A stretch of DNA of 64,000 bases from Chitinophaga rhizosphaerae (GTDB lineage Bacteria > Bacteroidota > Bacteroidia > Chitinophagales > Chitinophagaceae), in the NCBI RefSeq assembly GCF_003958645.1, contig NZ_RXLO01000003.1:62001-126000 (forward strand), read 5' to 3'. Each line of letters opens with the position of its first letter. The stretch's first letter is position 1. Of the stretch, positions 17,672-25,752 are shown piece after piece. The notes beneath the pieces are model-generated. The model did no database searches. It saw only the letters and a program-made list of their open reading frames with translations, and was not told the origin of the DNA. Position numbers and translations under genes: made by a program.

Positions 17672-18508
17672 ATGGACATCCGGCATATATACCAGCCCTT
17701 CGAATTGGCTTATCTGGAAGCAGACAGATACGAAGCCCGGCGCCACCGGAACACTTATTTCGAACTGGTGTTCGTACTGGATGGGGAAGGCGTGCAGATC
17801 ATCAATGAGCACCGGTTGCCCTATGCGAAAGACAAACTGTTCATCATTTTTCCGGAAGACACGCACGATTTCGAGATACTGTCCACCACCAGGTTCTGCT
17901 TCATCCGGTTCGGCCGGGAACATTTGCGCACATTGGGAAAAGAGTGGTTGCGCCATCTGGAATACATCTTTCATCACCATCATCATTTGCCGGGCTGTAT
18001 ACTCGCCCACCGGACAGACAAGCCCCTGGCCCGCGCACTGGTAGAAGGCATGCTGCGGGAGCAGGAAGGCGGTGCGCCCCACAGCGGAGAAGTTATGGCA
18101 CAGCTCCTCAACGCCCTCATCACCATCGCCGCCCGGAACATCAGGCTCCTGGCGCCGTTGCCCGGTAAAAAAGACCTGGGCGGCAGGGCCGCCGCATTAT
18201 TGCATTATATCCACGAAAATATCTATTTGCCCGAAGCCCTGAGAGCGGAAAAAATAGCGGAACATTGCCATGTAAGCCCAGCCTACATCAGCGAATACTT
18301 CAAAAACAAAACCGGGACGGGCATGCAGGAATACATCATGAATTACAGGATGAAACTGGTGGAAACACGCCTTCGCTACACCGAAATGCAGGTGAGCGAA
18401 ATCGTGGAAGAACTGGGATTCAGCGATGCCAGCCATTTGAACAGGCTGTTCCGGAAATACAGCGGCATGGCGCCAGGCGCCTTCCGAAAGTCGCTCGGTA
18501 CTCCTTGA
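17672..18508 (+). CDS. AraC-family transcriptional regulator with cupin sensor domain
   Basis: 278 residues. The N-terminal half is a cupin-like ligand domain (HRNTYFELVFVLDGEGVQII and FIIFPEDTHDFEI). The C-terminal half carries two helix-turn-helix units of the AraC type (EKIAEHCHVSPAYISEYFKN and VSEIVEELGFSDASHLNRLF, then RKYSGMAPGAFR). A natural run of five histidines follows IF at about residue 101, unusual but probably a surface loop. TACCTTTA at 17659 is a near -7 element only six bases before the ATG, giving a very short leader. It probably controls itself and the divergent DoxX-deacetylase pair. Confidence 0.9.
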   Translation: MDIRHIYQPFELAYLEADRYEARRHRNTYFELVFVLDGEGVQIINEHRLPYAKDKLFIIFPEDTHDFEILSTTRFCFIRFGREHLRTLGKEWLRHLEYIFHHHHHLPGCILAHRTDKPLARALVEGMLREQEGGAPHSGEVMAQLLNALITIAARNIRLLAPLPGKKDLGGRAAALLHYIHENIYLPEALRAEKIAEHCHVSPAYISEYFKNKTGTGMQEYIMNYRMKLVETRLRYTEMQVSEIVEELGFSDASHLNRLFRKYSGMAPGAFRKSLGTP

Positions 18509-18617
18509 TCCGTGCTCCGTTCATCCCGGATAAATTCCGCCTGCGCAGGCGGAGCACCGTACGGTCGTACAATCGCATCCCGCAAATTGACGGAAAAGTC
18601 CGTACTTTTATGGCTTG

Positions 18618-19214
18618 ATGCCGGCATATTCGACATATACGGACGAGCAGCTATATGAATTGCTGCAGGGGGGAGATCAGGACGCATTTACGGAGATTTA
18701 CCAACGCTACTGGAAGACGCTCTACCAGCGGGCCCGTGCCATGCTGAATGACGGTCCGCTGGCGCAGGACGTAGTGCAGGAGGTGTTCATTTCCCTCTGG
18801 AACCGCCGTGCAGACGCCCGTATCGAAAAAGTCGGCGCCTATCTCCACCAGGCCGTCCGCTTCCAGGAACTTAAAGCCCTGCACCGCCTCCAGTCGGACG
18901 CGGCTTTCTACGACCGGTTGGCATCCATCACCCAGGACCTGATTAATCACGAACCACTGCTCTACAATGAGATGGAAAGCATCGTCCGCAACCTCCTCAG
19001 CCGCCTGCCCGAAGATCAGCGCAACATTCTGCGCCTCAGCCGGGAAGAGGGGCTGACTTACAGGGAGATCGCGGAGAAACTGGGGATTTCCATCAAAACC
19101 GTCGAAAAGAAAATTTCTTTGTCGCTCCGCGCCATTCGTAAAGGGATGGACGGTTCGTTCCCCGTACTGCTCTCTTTCGCGCTGGTGGCTCCTGCCGGCG
19201 TATCTCACCTGTAA
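18618..19214 (+). CDS. ECF-type RNA polymerase sigma factor
   Basis: 198 residues from the ATG; a TTG codon directly before it is in frame but unlikely. Region 2 is seen in LQGGDQDAFTEIYQRYWKTL and QDVVQEVFISLWNRR; region 4 in LPEDQRNILRLSREEGLTYR and EIAEKLGISIKTVEKKI. The last ~18 residues (FPVLLSFALVAPAGVSHL) are hydrophobic. No FecR gene follows; the next gene is an esterase. The FecR gene at 8605 conversely lacks a sigma partner, so the two may form a pair in trans. Regulation of the sigma gene itself is not visible. Confidence 0.92.
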   Translation: MPAYSTYTDEQLYELLQGGDQDAFTEIYQRYWKTLYQRARAMLNDGPLAQDVVQEVFISLWNRRADARIEKVGAYLHQAVRFQELKALHRLQSDAAFYDRLASITQDLINHEPLLYNEMESIVRNLLSRLPEDQRNILRLSREEGLTYREIAEKLGISIKTVEKKISLSLRAIRKGMDGSFPVLLSFALVAPAGVSHL

Positions 19215-19218
19215 CTCG

Positions 19219-19250
19219 TTTGAAAAAGAAGGATTCCCGCTGTATATTAA
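19219..19250 (+). promoter_or_regulatory. Candidate promoter before the esterase gene
   Basis: TTTG at 19219-19222 is followed after 20 bases by TATATTAA at 19243-19250, a partial match to TTTG-N19-21-TAnnTTTG. The esterase ATG is 18 bases further on. The last two bases of the -7 element do not match, so this is a weak call. Confidence 0.3.
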
Positions 19251-19267
19251 GGGCCCAAATTCCTTGT

Positions 19268-20080
19268 ATGAAAAAAATCTTTTCGTGGACGGCGGCATGG
19301 GTATTGTGCGCCGTTTTTCCCGCCATCGCGGCCAAAGTGGATACCGTTAACGTTTGGAGCGCAGCGATGAAGAAGAACATCCCTGCCGTCGTGATTACGC
19401 CGGATAAGGCTACAGACGCGGCTTTGCCGGTGGTGTACCTGTTGCATGGCTATAGCGGCAATTATTCCGACTGGGTGAAGAAAGTACCGGCGGTGAAAGA
19501 TTACGCCGACCGTTTCAATATGATCATCGTTTGCCCCGACGGCGGTTTCGGCAGCTGGTACTGGAATAGCCCGGTGGATGCGGGATTTCAATACGAAACA
19601 TACGTGGCGGAAGAGTTGGTGAAGTGGGTAGACGGGAAGTTTAAAACGATCGCCAGCCCGAAAGGCCGAGCCATCATGGGCCTCAGCATGGGCGGCCACG
19701 GTGCGCTGTACCTCGCGATGCGCCACCAGGATGTGTTCGGCGCCGCGGGAAGCATGAGTGGCGGCGTGGATATCCGCCCTTTCCCGAAGAATTGGGACAT
19801 GGCGAAACGCCTCGGTACGTATGCGGAACAGCCGGCGCGCTGGGAGCAGCATACCGTGATGAACCAGTTGCATTTGCTGACGGCGGGTTCGCTGTCGCTG
19901 ATGATAGACTGCGGGACGGAGGATTTCTTTTTCGGCGTGAACGAAAAACTGCATGAAACGCTGCTGTACCGCAATATCCCGCACGATTACGTGGTGCGGC
20001 CGGGCGGCCATACCTGGGCGTATTGGGCGAACGCGGTGGAATACCAGTTGCTGTTCGCAAAGCGGTTCTTCGGCCGTTGA
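19268..20080 (+). CDS. Secreted esterase of the EstD/antigen-85-like alpha/beta hydrolase fold
   Basis: 270 residues from the ATG that begins a proper signal peptide (MKKIFSWTAAWVLCAVFPAIAA); an upstream TTG in frame gives no such signal. The serine nucleophile elbow is GLSMGG (S140), the oxyanion-side motif LLHGYSGN precedes it, and D219 (CGTED) and H248 (GGHTW) complete a likely triad. The fold matches the esterase family with S-formylglutathione hydrolase, antigen 85 and feruloyl esterases. An exported carbohydrate esterase or acyl hydrolase is the best guess. It is downstream of a sigma gene by 53 bases but may have its own promoter. Confidence 0.87.
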   Translation: MKKIFSWTAAWVLCAVFPAIAAKVDTVNVWSAAMKKNIPAVVITPDKATDAALPVVYLLHGYSGNYSDWVKKVPAVKDYADRFNMIIVCPDGGFGSWYWNSPVDAGFQYETYVAEELVKWVDGKFKTIASPKGRAIMGLSMGGHGALYLAMRHQDVFGAAGSMSGGVDIRPFPKNWDMAKRLGTYAEQPARWEQHTVMNQLHLLTAGSLSLMIDCGTEDFFFGVNEKLHETLLYRNIPHDYVVRPGGHTWAYWANAVEYQLLFAKRFFGR

Positions 20081-20203
20081 TCCGGTTGGTGAAACAGTTA
20101 ATGAGCGATAACAAAATGCATGGTGCTATAAACGGTGATCGGCCGTTTCTGGTACCATGTGTTGTTTTATGTATGTGTAGGATTGATGGATGCGCAAAAT
20201 CGC

Positions 20204-20785
20204 TTAACCGAAAACGAGGACGGAGGTAATGGCGATGGCGATGATGGTCATTTTGGATTTGAGGATCTGTTTGGCGTAGCGGAGGTGTGTTTTTACGCTT
20301 TGTTTGCTGATGCCCATTTTGAGGGCGGCTTCCTGGTAGGATAATTCCTGCTGGTAAACGAGTTCCATGGCGCGTTTGCGCTGGGGGCTGAGGGAGCCGA
20401 GCCAGGAAACTACTTTGTTTTCTTTTTCCTGGGGGTTGACGTTGTTGTAGGGGTCCGGGAGGGAAATGTCTTCCGACGCGGATTTGTTGTAGTATTGAAA
20501 GACTTCGTCTTTTTGTTGCTGGAGGTCTCTTTTGCGGATCACGCCGAGGCACTGGTTCTGCACCATGCGCATGAGGTACCACCTGATGTCGCGGATGGAT
20601 TTCCAGAGCTGGGGTTTGTTCAGCAGGGTCGCGAAACAGTCCTGCACCACGTCCGCCGCATCGTCTTTATCACGCATAAACGTATAAGCGATGGTAAGCA
20701 TGGTGGGTGCATACTTCTTATAAGCCTGGTCAAAGGCTTCCAGATTGCCCTGTTGCAGTTGCTGAATGAGTTCTTGGTCCTCCAC
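20204..20785 (-). CDS. ECF-type RNA polymerase sigma factor
   Basis: 193 residues from a GTG start. Region 2 includes LIQQLQQGNLEAFDQAYKKY and DDAADVVQDCFATLL; region 4 includes LSPQRKRAMELVYQQELSYQ and EAALKMGISKQSVKTHL. The final segment MTIIAIAITSVLVFG is strongly hydrophobic, long enough to touch but hardly cross a membrane. The divergent FecR gene at 21159 is its likely anti-sigma partner, a head-to-head arrangement unlike the usual tandem one. On the minus strand TACTTTAA (20798-20805) lies about 12 bases before the GTG and could be the -7 element. Confidence 0.9.
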   Translation of the reverse strand: MEDQELIQQLQQGNLEAFDQAYKKYAPTMLTIAYTFMRDKDDAADVVQDCFATLLNKPQLWKSIRDIRWYLMRMVQNQCLGVIRKRDLQQQKDEVFQYYNKSASEDISLPDPYNNVNPQEKENKVVSWLGSLSPQRKRAMELVYQQELSYQEAALKMGISKQSVKTHLRYAKQILKSKMTIIAIAITSVLVFG

Positions 20786-21006
20786 AGTTGCAGAATTTTA
20801 AAGTAACAGTATCATTTTTGTCTCTTCCTGATCTGCCGTTGGCGGCGCGCCCGTAACATGAATACTGTCTTAAGCATGGAGTGGAGAAAAAATGTCAAAG
20901 TGCAGTTCGGTAAGTATTCCAACGCGGTTGTATGCTGGACAAGGTTCCTGCCGTCTTAAAATTCGGTAAAAACAGTTTAAGGAATCGTTATGTAATTGTT
21001 AATGAT

Positions 21007-21022
21007 TTGGGTTAAAACCCAA
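21007..21022. promoter_or_regulatory. Perfect palindrome, candidate operator
   Basis: TTGGGTT-AA-AACCCAA, two 7-base arms with a two-base centre, lies 45 bases upstream of the TACGTTTG element in the divergent sigma-FecR region. It could bind a dimeric regulator; nothing else supports this. Confidence 0.4.
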
Positions 21023-21067
21023 CAGTCGTTACCGTTGTTTGCCGAATTATGGTTCTCTCCTTATATT

Positions 21068-21075
21068 TACGTTTG
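21068..21075 (+). promoter_or_regulatory. Bacteroidota -7 element before FecR
   Basis: TACGTTTG matches TAnnTTTG completely. A TTTG lies at 21038 but 26 bases away, longer than the usual 19-21. The 83-base leader to the FecR ATG is long. Confidence 0.5.
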
Positions 21076-21158
21076 CCCCGCCCGGATGGTTTTTATTTCC
21101 GGCATCTTTTCACCCTTCATCCACCAACCTGCATCTATTAACGTAGACGAATTCTTTC

Positions 21159-22292
21159 ATGGAAGATAGTATATATATACGGTTGCTGCTGGTTCGCAGG
21201 ATCCTCGGGCAGATAACGCCCGAAGAACAGGCTGAATTGGACGCCATCCTTGATTCGGACCCCGAAGCTCGTGCCTTGCGCGATGAGCTCCTGCAAATCC
21301 CTGAAAAGGAATTGCAGGAAGCCTTTTCGTCGTTCGACGTGAACACCGGCCTGCTGGATGTATACGACCGTCAACATGAAATGCAGCGCCGGCGCCGCCG
21401 GGCCATCGTCCGCTCCATCGCCGGCGCCGCCGTTGCCGCCATGCTCGCCGGCGCCATCTGGCTTGTGGCCACCAAACCCTCCACCAAAACGCCCGCCACT
21501 TTCGCCGCCGTTACCGAAGGCGGCTCCGCTTCGCTCGTCCTGGAAGATGGCACCACCATCCCCCTGGCAGACACCGGCGTGCAAACCCACCATTCCACCG
21601 CCGCCAGCTTCACCAATAATAACCGCGTGCTTGCGCTCGATGGGGAAAACGCCCCCGCAGAAGGATGGTCCACCCTTGTGGTTCCCGCCCGCCTCGATTA
21701 CCAGGTGAACCTGGAAGACGGCTCCACCGTTTGGCTCAACTCCCGCTCGCGCCTCCGCTTCCGGTTCAACAACGGCAGCCAGCGCGAAGTGTTCCTCGAA
21801 GCCGGCGAAGCCTACTTCAAAGTAAAAGCCAGCGCCAAAAATCCCTTCACCGTACACACCCCGCAAGGCGATGTACAGGTCCTCGGCACCGAGTTCAACA
21901 TCAACGCATACATCCAGCATAAAATGGTTGCCTCGCTCGTTAACGGTAAAGTGGCCGTGCGCTCGGGCGTAGACCGCATCGAACTGAACCCCGGCAGCGA
22001 AGCCCTCGTCAACGCCGGAGAATCCATTAAAGTCGCCGCGTTCGATGCCAACCGGACCCTCAGCTGGCGCCAGGGCATCCATTATTTCGAAAACGCCACC
22101 GTCACCGAAATCGCCGTTATGCTCGACCGCTGGTTCAACACCCCCCTCGTGATCGATAATCCCAACGTAGGCCGCGAACGCCTCTGGGGCCGCCTCGACC
22201 GCAATAAGCCCATCCAGGAATTCATCGACGTCATCAACCTCACCGGCGATGTCACCTTCTACTGGAAAGACAGCGAACTGCATGTGAAATAA
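21159..22292 (+). CDS. FecR-family anti-sigma factor
   Basis: 377 residues: cytoplasmic sigma-binding segment (1-80, ending in MQRRRRR), a transmembrane helix (about 84-104), a periplasmic FecR domain (VPARLDYQVNLEDGSTVWLN, FTVHTPQGDVQVLGTEFNIN) and a C-terminal DUF4974 domain (ENATVTEIAVMLDRWFNTPL). The likely target is the divergent sigma factor at 20204. No SusC or SusD gene follows, so the outer-membrane partner must be encoded elsewhere or the system responds to something else. The next genes are small lipoproteins. Confidence 0.92.
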   Translation: MEDSIYIRLLLVRRILGQITPEEQAELDAILDSDPEARALRDELLQIPEKELQEAFSSFDVNTGLLDVYDRQHEMQRRRRRAIVRSIAGAAVAAMLAGAIWLVATKPSTKTPATFAAVTEGGSASLVLEDGTTIPLADTGVQTHHSTAASFTNNNRVLALDGENAPAEGWSTLVVPARLDYQVNLEDGSTVWLNSRSRLRFRFNNGSQREVFLEAGEAYFKVKASAKNPFTVHTPQGDVQVLGTEFNINAYIQHKMVASLVNGKVAVRSGVDRIELNPGSEALVNAGESIKVAAFDANRTLSWRQGIHYFENATVTEIAVMLDRWFNTPLVIDNPNVGRERLWGRLDRNKPIQEFIDVINLTGDVTFYWKDSELHVK

Positions 22293-22553
22293 GCCGGTAT
22301 CCCGAATATGCATTCCTTCCCCGTGAAAAGCAGTTATTCCCGGACTTTGACGGTATCGCTTTCGATTTTTACCGCCCTATCAGATGCGGGATTTTGCACC
22401 AGGCAGAAACAACGAATGCCTGGCGGATCGTAAGACCGTCATCCCCCACTGTGGAATTTCTTCCACCCAACACACCGCTTCCCCCTTCAAACACGCCCGC
22501 TATGCGGTATTCTCCGTTTCGGCACAGTATATGATCCCCGAAAAAGAAACACC

Positions 22554-22724
22554 ATGAACAGCATCCTTTCACTTTCCATCATCGCCATCCTTTCCATAAC
22601 CCTTTCCGGCTGCGAGATCGTAGGCGGCATTTTCAAGGCCGGCGTATGGACGGGCCTCATCCTCGTTGCCGTGGTGCTGGGTTTGATCATTTTCCTCTTT
22701 TCCCGGGGTGGTCGGAAAGACTAA
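22554..22724 (+). CDS. Small lipoprotein/membrane protein, 56 aa
   Basis: A short frame with a clear ATG and TAA. The N-terminus is a signal ending in TLSG-Cys20, a lipobox, and then EIVGGIFKAGVWTG, followed by a hydrophobic helix (LILVAVVLGLIIFLF) and a basic tail SRGGRKD. Small proteins with the pattern 'VGGIFKAG-W-G' are widespread in Bacteroidota and are sometimes mis-labelled phosphatidate cytidylyltransferase; no such activity is credible at this size. The family identification is from memory. The role is unknown; a membrane stress or envelope role is possible. Confidence 0.72.
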   Translation: MNSILSLSIIAILSITLSGCEIVGGIFKAGVWTGLILVAVVLGLIIFLFSRGGRKD

Positions 22725-22775
22725 ACGCCGTATTTTGCAGCACGGCAGCGGCGCCATTCCGTTGCCGGGATTACC

Positions 22776-23390
22776 ATGAAAAGTACTGTTTTGATCATTG
22801 CCCTTGCGTCCCTATATGCATGCCAGTCGCCACCGCCCGTAAAAGAGATTAAAGCGGCGTCCGTAGCAATGCCGGAATCCTCCGTTCCAACGCCCCCTCC
22901 GCCGCCGACAGGCTCCACCAATAGTGGATACGCGACCGACGAAGCCATCGGTATTTCCGGCGATTTCAACGGCGACGGCGTCATCGATTCCGCCTGGCGC
23001 GAACTGGTGGCACCATCCACCGGGGCGGACGAACCCAGCTACTTCGCCGTGAAATTCAATACCGGGGCCATCCCCGCCATGGACAACATCGAAGGCCGGT
23101 TCCGTCTCATCAATGAGGGCGACCTCAATGGCGACTGCCGTCCCGAAATATCCCTTTTCCAAAGTCCCCTGCACGGCACCGTGCATTACATGACCACCTG
23201 GACGCTGCAACCCGCTGGCTGGAAGCGCATCGCCGGGCCATGGATGTTGCCCACGGCTGGAGAATACCAGACGGACGCGGCGCTTCAGGCCCGCATCGTC
23301 CGTGAAAACGATACCGTATATTATTGGCAGGAAGACGTGAACGACGAGAATTTCACGCTCCTGAAAGCTGTGCTGCAACTGGAAAAATAA
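22776..23390 (+). CDS. Lipoprotein with an EF-hand-like calcium loop
   Basis: 204 residues not assigned to a family. Lipobox at Cys16 (ASLYA-Cys), then a proline-rich linker (TPPPPPTGSTN). A loop GDFNGDGVIDSAW and a second one NEGDLNGDCRPEIS look like the FG-GAP/dockerin-type calcium-binding repeats DxNxDGxxD found in surface proteins. The rest is strand-rich with several aromatic residues. It may be an outer-membrane lipoprotein with calcium-stabilised fold. It ends six bases before the alpha/beta hydrolase ATG, so the two are likely co-expressed. Confidence 0.75.
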   Translation: MKSTVLIIALASLYACQSPPPVKEIKAASVAMPESSVPTPPPPPTGSTNSGYATDEAIGISGDFNGDGVIDSAWRELVAPSTGADEPSYFAVKFNTGAIPAMDNIEGRFRLINEGDLNGDCRPEISLFQSPLHGTVHYMTTWTLQPAGWKRIAGPWMLPTAGEYQTDAALQARIVRENDTVYYWQEDVNDENFTLLKAVLQLEK

Positions 23391-23396
23391 TACTGC

Positions 23397-24338
23397 ATGC
23401 AACGTAAACGATCCTGGAAAAGACTCGCCTGGACGGTCGCCATCCTTTTCCTGCTATTAAACCTCTTTTGCGCCTGGCATGCGTGGAAATTCACCCATTT
23501 CACCGATACCACCGCTCCGCGGACCAATCCTAACCGCCTGTCTGCGTTCGGTAAACTGAAAACCGTGGTGCTGGGCGTCGACAATCCGCGGCCTGCCAAC
23601 AACAGCGTGCCTCCTGTTCCTTACGAAACCATTACCCTGCAAAGTGATTTCCCGCTGGAAGCCTGGCTGGTACGCGTTCCCCGTGCCCGTGGCACGGTTG
23701 TGCTGTTCCATGGTTATAGTGGTAAGAAATCGAGCATGATCGACCGGGCGATGATCATCCGGGACATGGGTTTTAATACCTTGCTGGTCGATTTCAGGGG
23801 AAGCGGCGGCTCTGGCGGCAATTACACCACCGTCGGGTTCCAGGAAGGCCGCGACGTAAAGGCGGCGTATGATTATGTCCGCAAATCCGGCGAAAAGAAT
23901 ATCTGGCTGCTGGGCACGAGCCTTGGCGCCGCGGCTGTATTGAAAGCCGTGAAAGACGGGGGCGTGGAACCGGTGGGCCTTATCCTGGAAGCGCCGTTCG
24001 CCACGTTATACGAGGCTACCTGCGCCCGTTTCAGGGCTGTTGGCGCGCCGGAAGTGCCGCTGGCGGGCCTCGTGGTGTTCTGGGGCGGAGCGATCCACGG
24101 TTTCTGGGGATTCGGGCACCGGCCGATGACAGACGCCAAATCCGCGAAAATGCCGGCCATGGTCATTTACGGCGAAAAAGACGAAAGGGTGGGAAGATGG
24201 GAAATAGACGCCGTCTTCAAAAACCTGGGTGGAGCAAAACGACTGGTGACTTTCCCGGAAGCGGGTCATGTCAACTTCCTGTCGCGCTACCGCCCGGAAT
24301 GGGCGGCGGCGCTACGGGAATTTATGAAGGTGGAATAA
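23397..24338 (+). CDS. Membrane-anchored alpha/beta hydrolase
   Basis: 313 residues. A basic N-terminus is followed by one hydrophobic helix (WTVAILFLLLNLFCAWHAW), an uncleaved anchor or signal. The hydrolase core shows the oxyanion motif FHGYSG (105-109), the nucleophile elbow GTSLGA with S175, D262 (GEKDERVG) and H291 (EAGHVNF). This is the layout of the BD-FAE / serine aminopeptidase S33 group. The substrate is unknown, maybe lipid or acyl esters in the periplasm. A palindromic repeat and terminator follow the gene. Confidence 0.87.
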   Translation: MQRKRSWKRLAWTVAILFLLLNLFCAWHAWKFTHFTDTTAPRTNPNRLSAFGKLKTVVLGVDNPRPANNSVPPVPYETITLQSDFPLEAWLVRVPRARGTVVLFHGYSGKKSSMIDRAMIIRDMGFNTLLVDFRGSGGSGGNYTTVGFQEGRDVKAAYDYVRKSGEKNIWLLGTSLGAAAVLKAVKDGGVEPVGLILEAPFATLYEATCARFRAVGAPEVPLAGLVVFWGGAIHGFWGFGHRPMTDAKSAKMPAMVIYGEKDERVGRWEIDAVFKNLGGAKRLVTFPEAGHVNFLSRYRPEWAAALREFMKVE

Positions 24339-24346
24339 ACAGGCTC

Positions 24347-24379
24347 GTACGGATCCGTACAATTCGGTCCGTACAATTC
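24347..24379. repeat. Palindrome GTACGGATCCGTAC with overlapping direct repeat
   Basis: GTACGGATCCGTAC at 24347-24360 is a perfect 14-base palindrome. The second half forms part of a direct repeat: TCCGTACAATTC occurs at 24354-24365 and again at 24368-24379, two bases apart. It lies between the hydrolase stop and the terminator. Confidence 0.7.
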
Positions 24380-24388
24380 CTTTTATGC

Positions 24389-24417
24389 AAAAAGCCGGTG
24401 CAGAGCGCCGGCTTTTT
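24389..24417 (+). terminator. Rho-independent terminator (bidirectional-looking)
   Basis: AAAAAGCCGG ... CCGGCTTTTT with a nine-base loop; A-run and T-run make it work for either strand, serving the hydrolase gene and possibly the convergent AraC gene. Confidence 0.85.
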
Positions 24418-24682
24418 ATATTCCAGGTGTCTCAAGTCTAATTTGGGGAACGGGGATTCTTGTCTGATTTCTTTATCTTAAGCTAAACTGGAGAAACCTT
24501 AATTACGTATTGTCTCACAGTGTTTTATAAATGCATTACCAGAGTTGGAAGAGGGCCCGGGCCGGTTCTTCGGAAAGTGATTCAGCCTCAGCCAGGCGTG
24601 TCACCTTGTATTGTAAAAATGGCAAAAGTTGGCCATGCGGCATTGTATATGCCGGGCCGGAAATTGTACGAAGTGAAAAAAA

Positions 24683-25687
24683 TCAGCCTGCCTGGTGCAA
24701 TTTGTGCCTGTCGCGGTACTCCTCGGGGGTAACGCCGTGTTTGGCGCGAATGAGGCGTACGAGGTGCGATGCATCCGTCAGGTTGGTGAAGGCGGCGATT
24801 TCCCACACGAGTTCGCTGGTGGTACGGAGGCGGTATTCCGCTTCTTCCAGGCGTTTATGGGTGAGGTACTGGCGCACGTTTTTGCCGTAAGTGTCTTTGA
24901 ACAGCTTGTTGAGCGCCAGGGAATGGGAGCCTACTTTCCGGGCGATGCCAGCGGTATTGAGGTCTTCGCCCAGGTTTTCCTGGATGTAATCGCACGCGTT
25001 GAGGAGCATTTTCGGCACCTGGTGGCGATTGAGGAGGAGGTTGAAGTAATGCGCGGTGAGGAGCATGACGTGGCCTTGCATGGTGGGTTCCATCATGGCG
25101 GGGCTTTTGTCGTAACTGCGCATGGCTTTGAGGATCTCTTTCTCGTCGTGCCCCGTGGGGATGAGGTTTTTCTGTTCCCCTTCCTGCTCTCCCCGCAACT
25201 GTTTCTCTACGAGCGGTTTATACGCTTCGTGTTTGTTGCTGAAATACTGCATGAAGGAATTGGAATAGGAAATATACACCGAGGTATAATGTGCGGGCGT
25301 GAACTCTGCGCGGTTGAACGCCATGGGCGGCACATAATAAAAGGCGAATTTCTTTTCGGGAAGCATGAGCTTTTCGGCGGAACCCTGCAACTCGCATGGA
25401 ATATCTCCCGCAATGCCGGTATAAAGCGCCAGCAGCGGGGTTTCCGTAATCGGGTACAGGTACACATGCTCCCTGATGTCGAAATTTAACCACCCGATCA
25501 CGAAATCGTTGCACATAAATTCCTGTTTGAAATATGCGCCGAACGGACCTTCGGTGTAATGCACGGTGGTTCCCGGCACGCGGTGTGACTGGTATTGGGA
25601 CGGTAGCCGGTCTGAAATGGTAACGCGGTTTTTCAGATGTTCCGGGACGTCGAAATTCATGATAGCAGGACGGTCTACTACGAACAT
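24683..25687 (-). CDS. AraC-family transcriptional regulator
   Basis: 334 residues; an alternative ATG nine codons in is possible. The N-terminal two-thirds is a variable sensor (no clear cupin match), and the C-terminal ~100 residues carry the tandem helix-turn-helix: AGIARKVGSHSLALNKLFKD and WEIAAFTNLTDASHLVRLIR, ending AKHGVTPEEYRDRHK. Its pattern (MLLNACDYIQENLGEDLNTA before the first HTH) is common in Bacteroidota. The target is unknown; the upstream neighbour is a bestrophin gene on the same strand, 65 bases away. Binding sites cannot be recognised here. Confidence 0.9.
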   Translation of the reverse strand: MFVVDRPAIMNFDVPEHLKNRVTISDRLPSQYQSHRVPGTTVHYTEGPFGAYFKQEFMCNDFVIGWLNFDIREHVYLYPITETPLLALYTGIAGDIPCELQGSAEKLMLPEKKFAFYYVPPMAFNRAEFTPAHYTSVYISYSNSFMQYFSNKHEAYKPLVEKQLRGEQEGEQKNLIPTGHDEKEILKAMRSYDKSPAMMEPTMQGHVMLLTAHYFNLLLNRHQVPKMLLNACDYIQENLGEDLNTAGIARKVGSHSLALNKLFKDTYGKNVRQYLTHKRLEEAEYRLRTTSELVWEIAAFTNLTDASHLVRLIRAKHGVTPEEYRDRHKLHQAG

Positions 25688-25752
25688 AGGATAACAGTTT
25701 GGCTGAGGACTGATACCCGTAAATTACAATATAAAATCCGTATTCCCCAGCG

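Larger units (their letters stand above)
20786..21158. other. Divergent control region between sigma and FecR genes (373 bp)
   Basis: No gene is seen in it. It holds a possible minus-strand -7 element near 20798, a perfect 16-base palindrome at 21007 and a perfect TACGTTTG at 21068, described separately. The last 80 bases form a long leader before the FecR ATG. Confidence 0.6.
24339..24682. other. Intergenic stretch between convergent genes (344 bp)
   Basis: Contains the palindrome and direct repeat at 24347 and the terminator at 24389. The remaining ~265 bases hold no convincing coding frame, RNA gene or promoter; two short plus-strand frames there look unlike proteins. Confidence 0.6.

Noticed and set aside
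17972..17995. Run of histidine codons in the AraC gene as an artificial tag
   Set aside because: Only five histidines, in the middle of a domain and in a natural sequence context; not a cloning tag.
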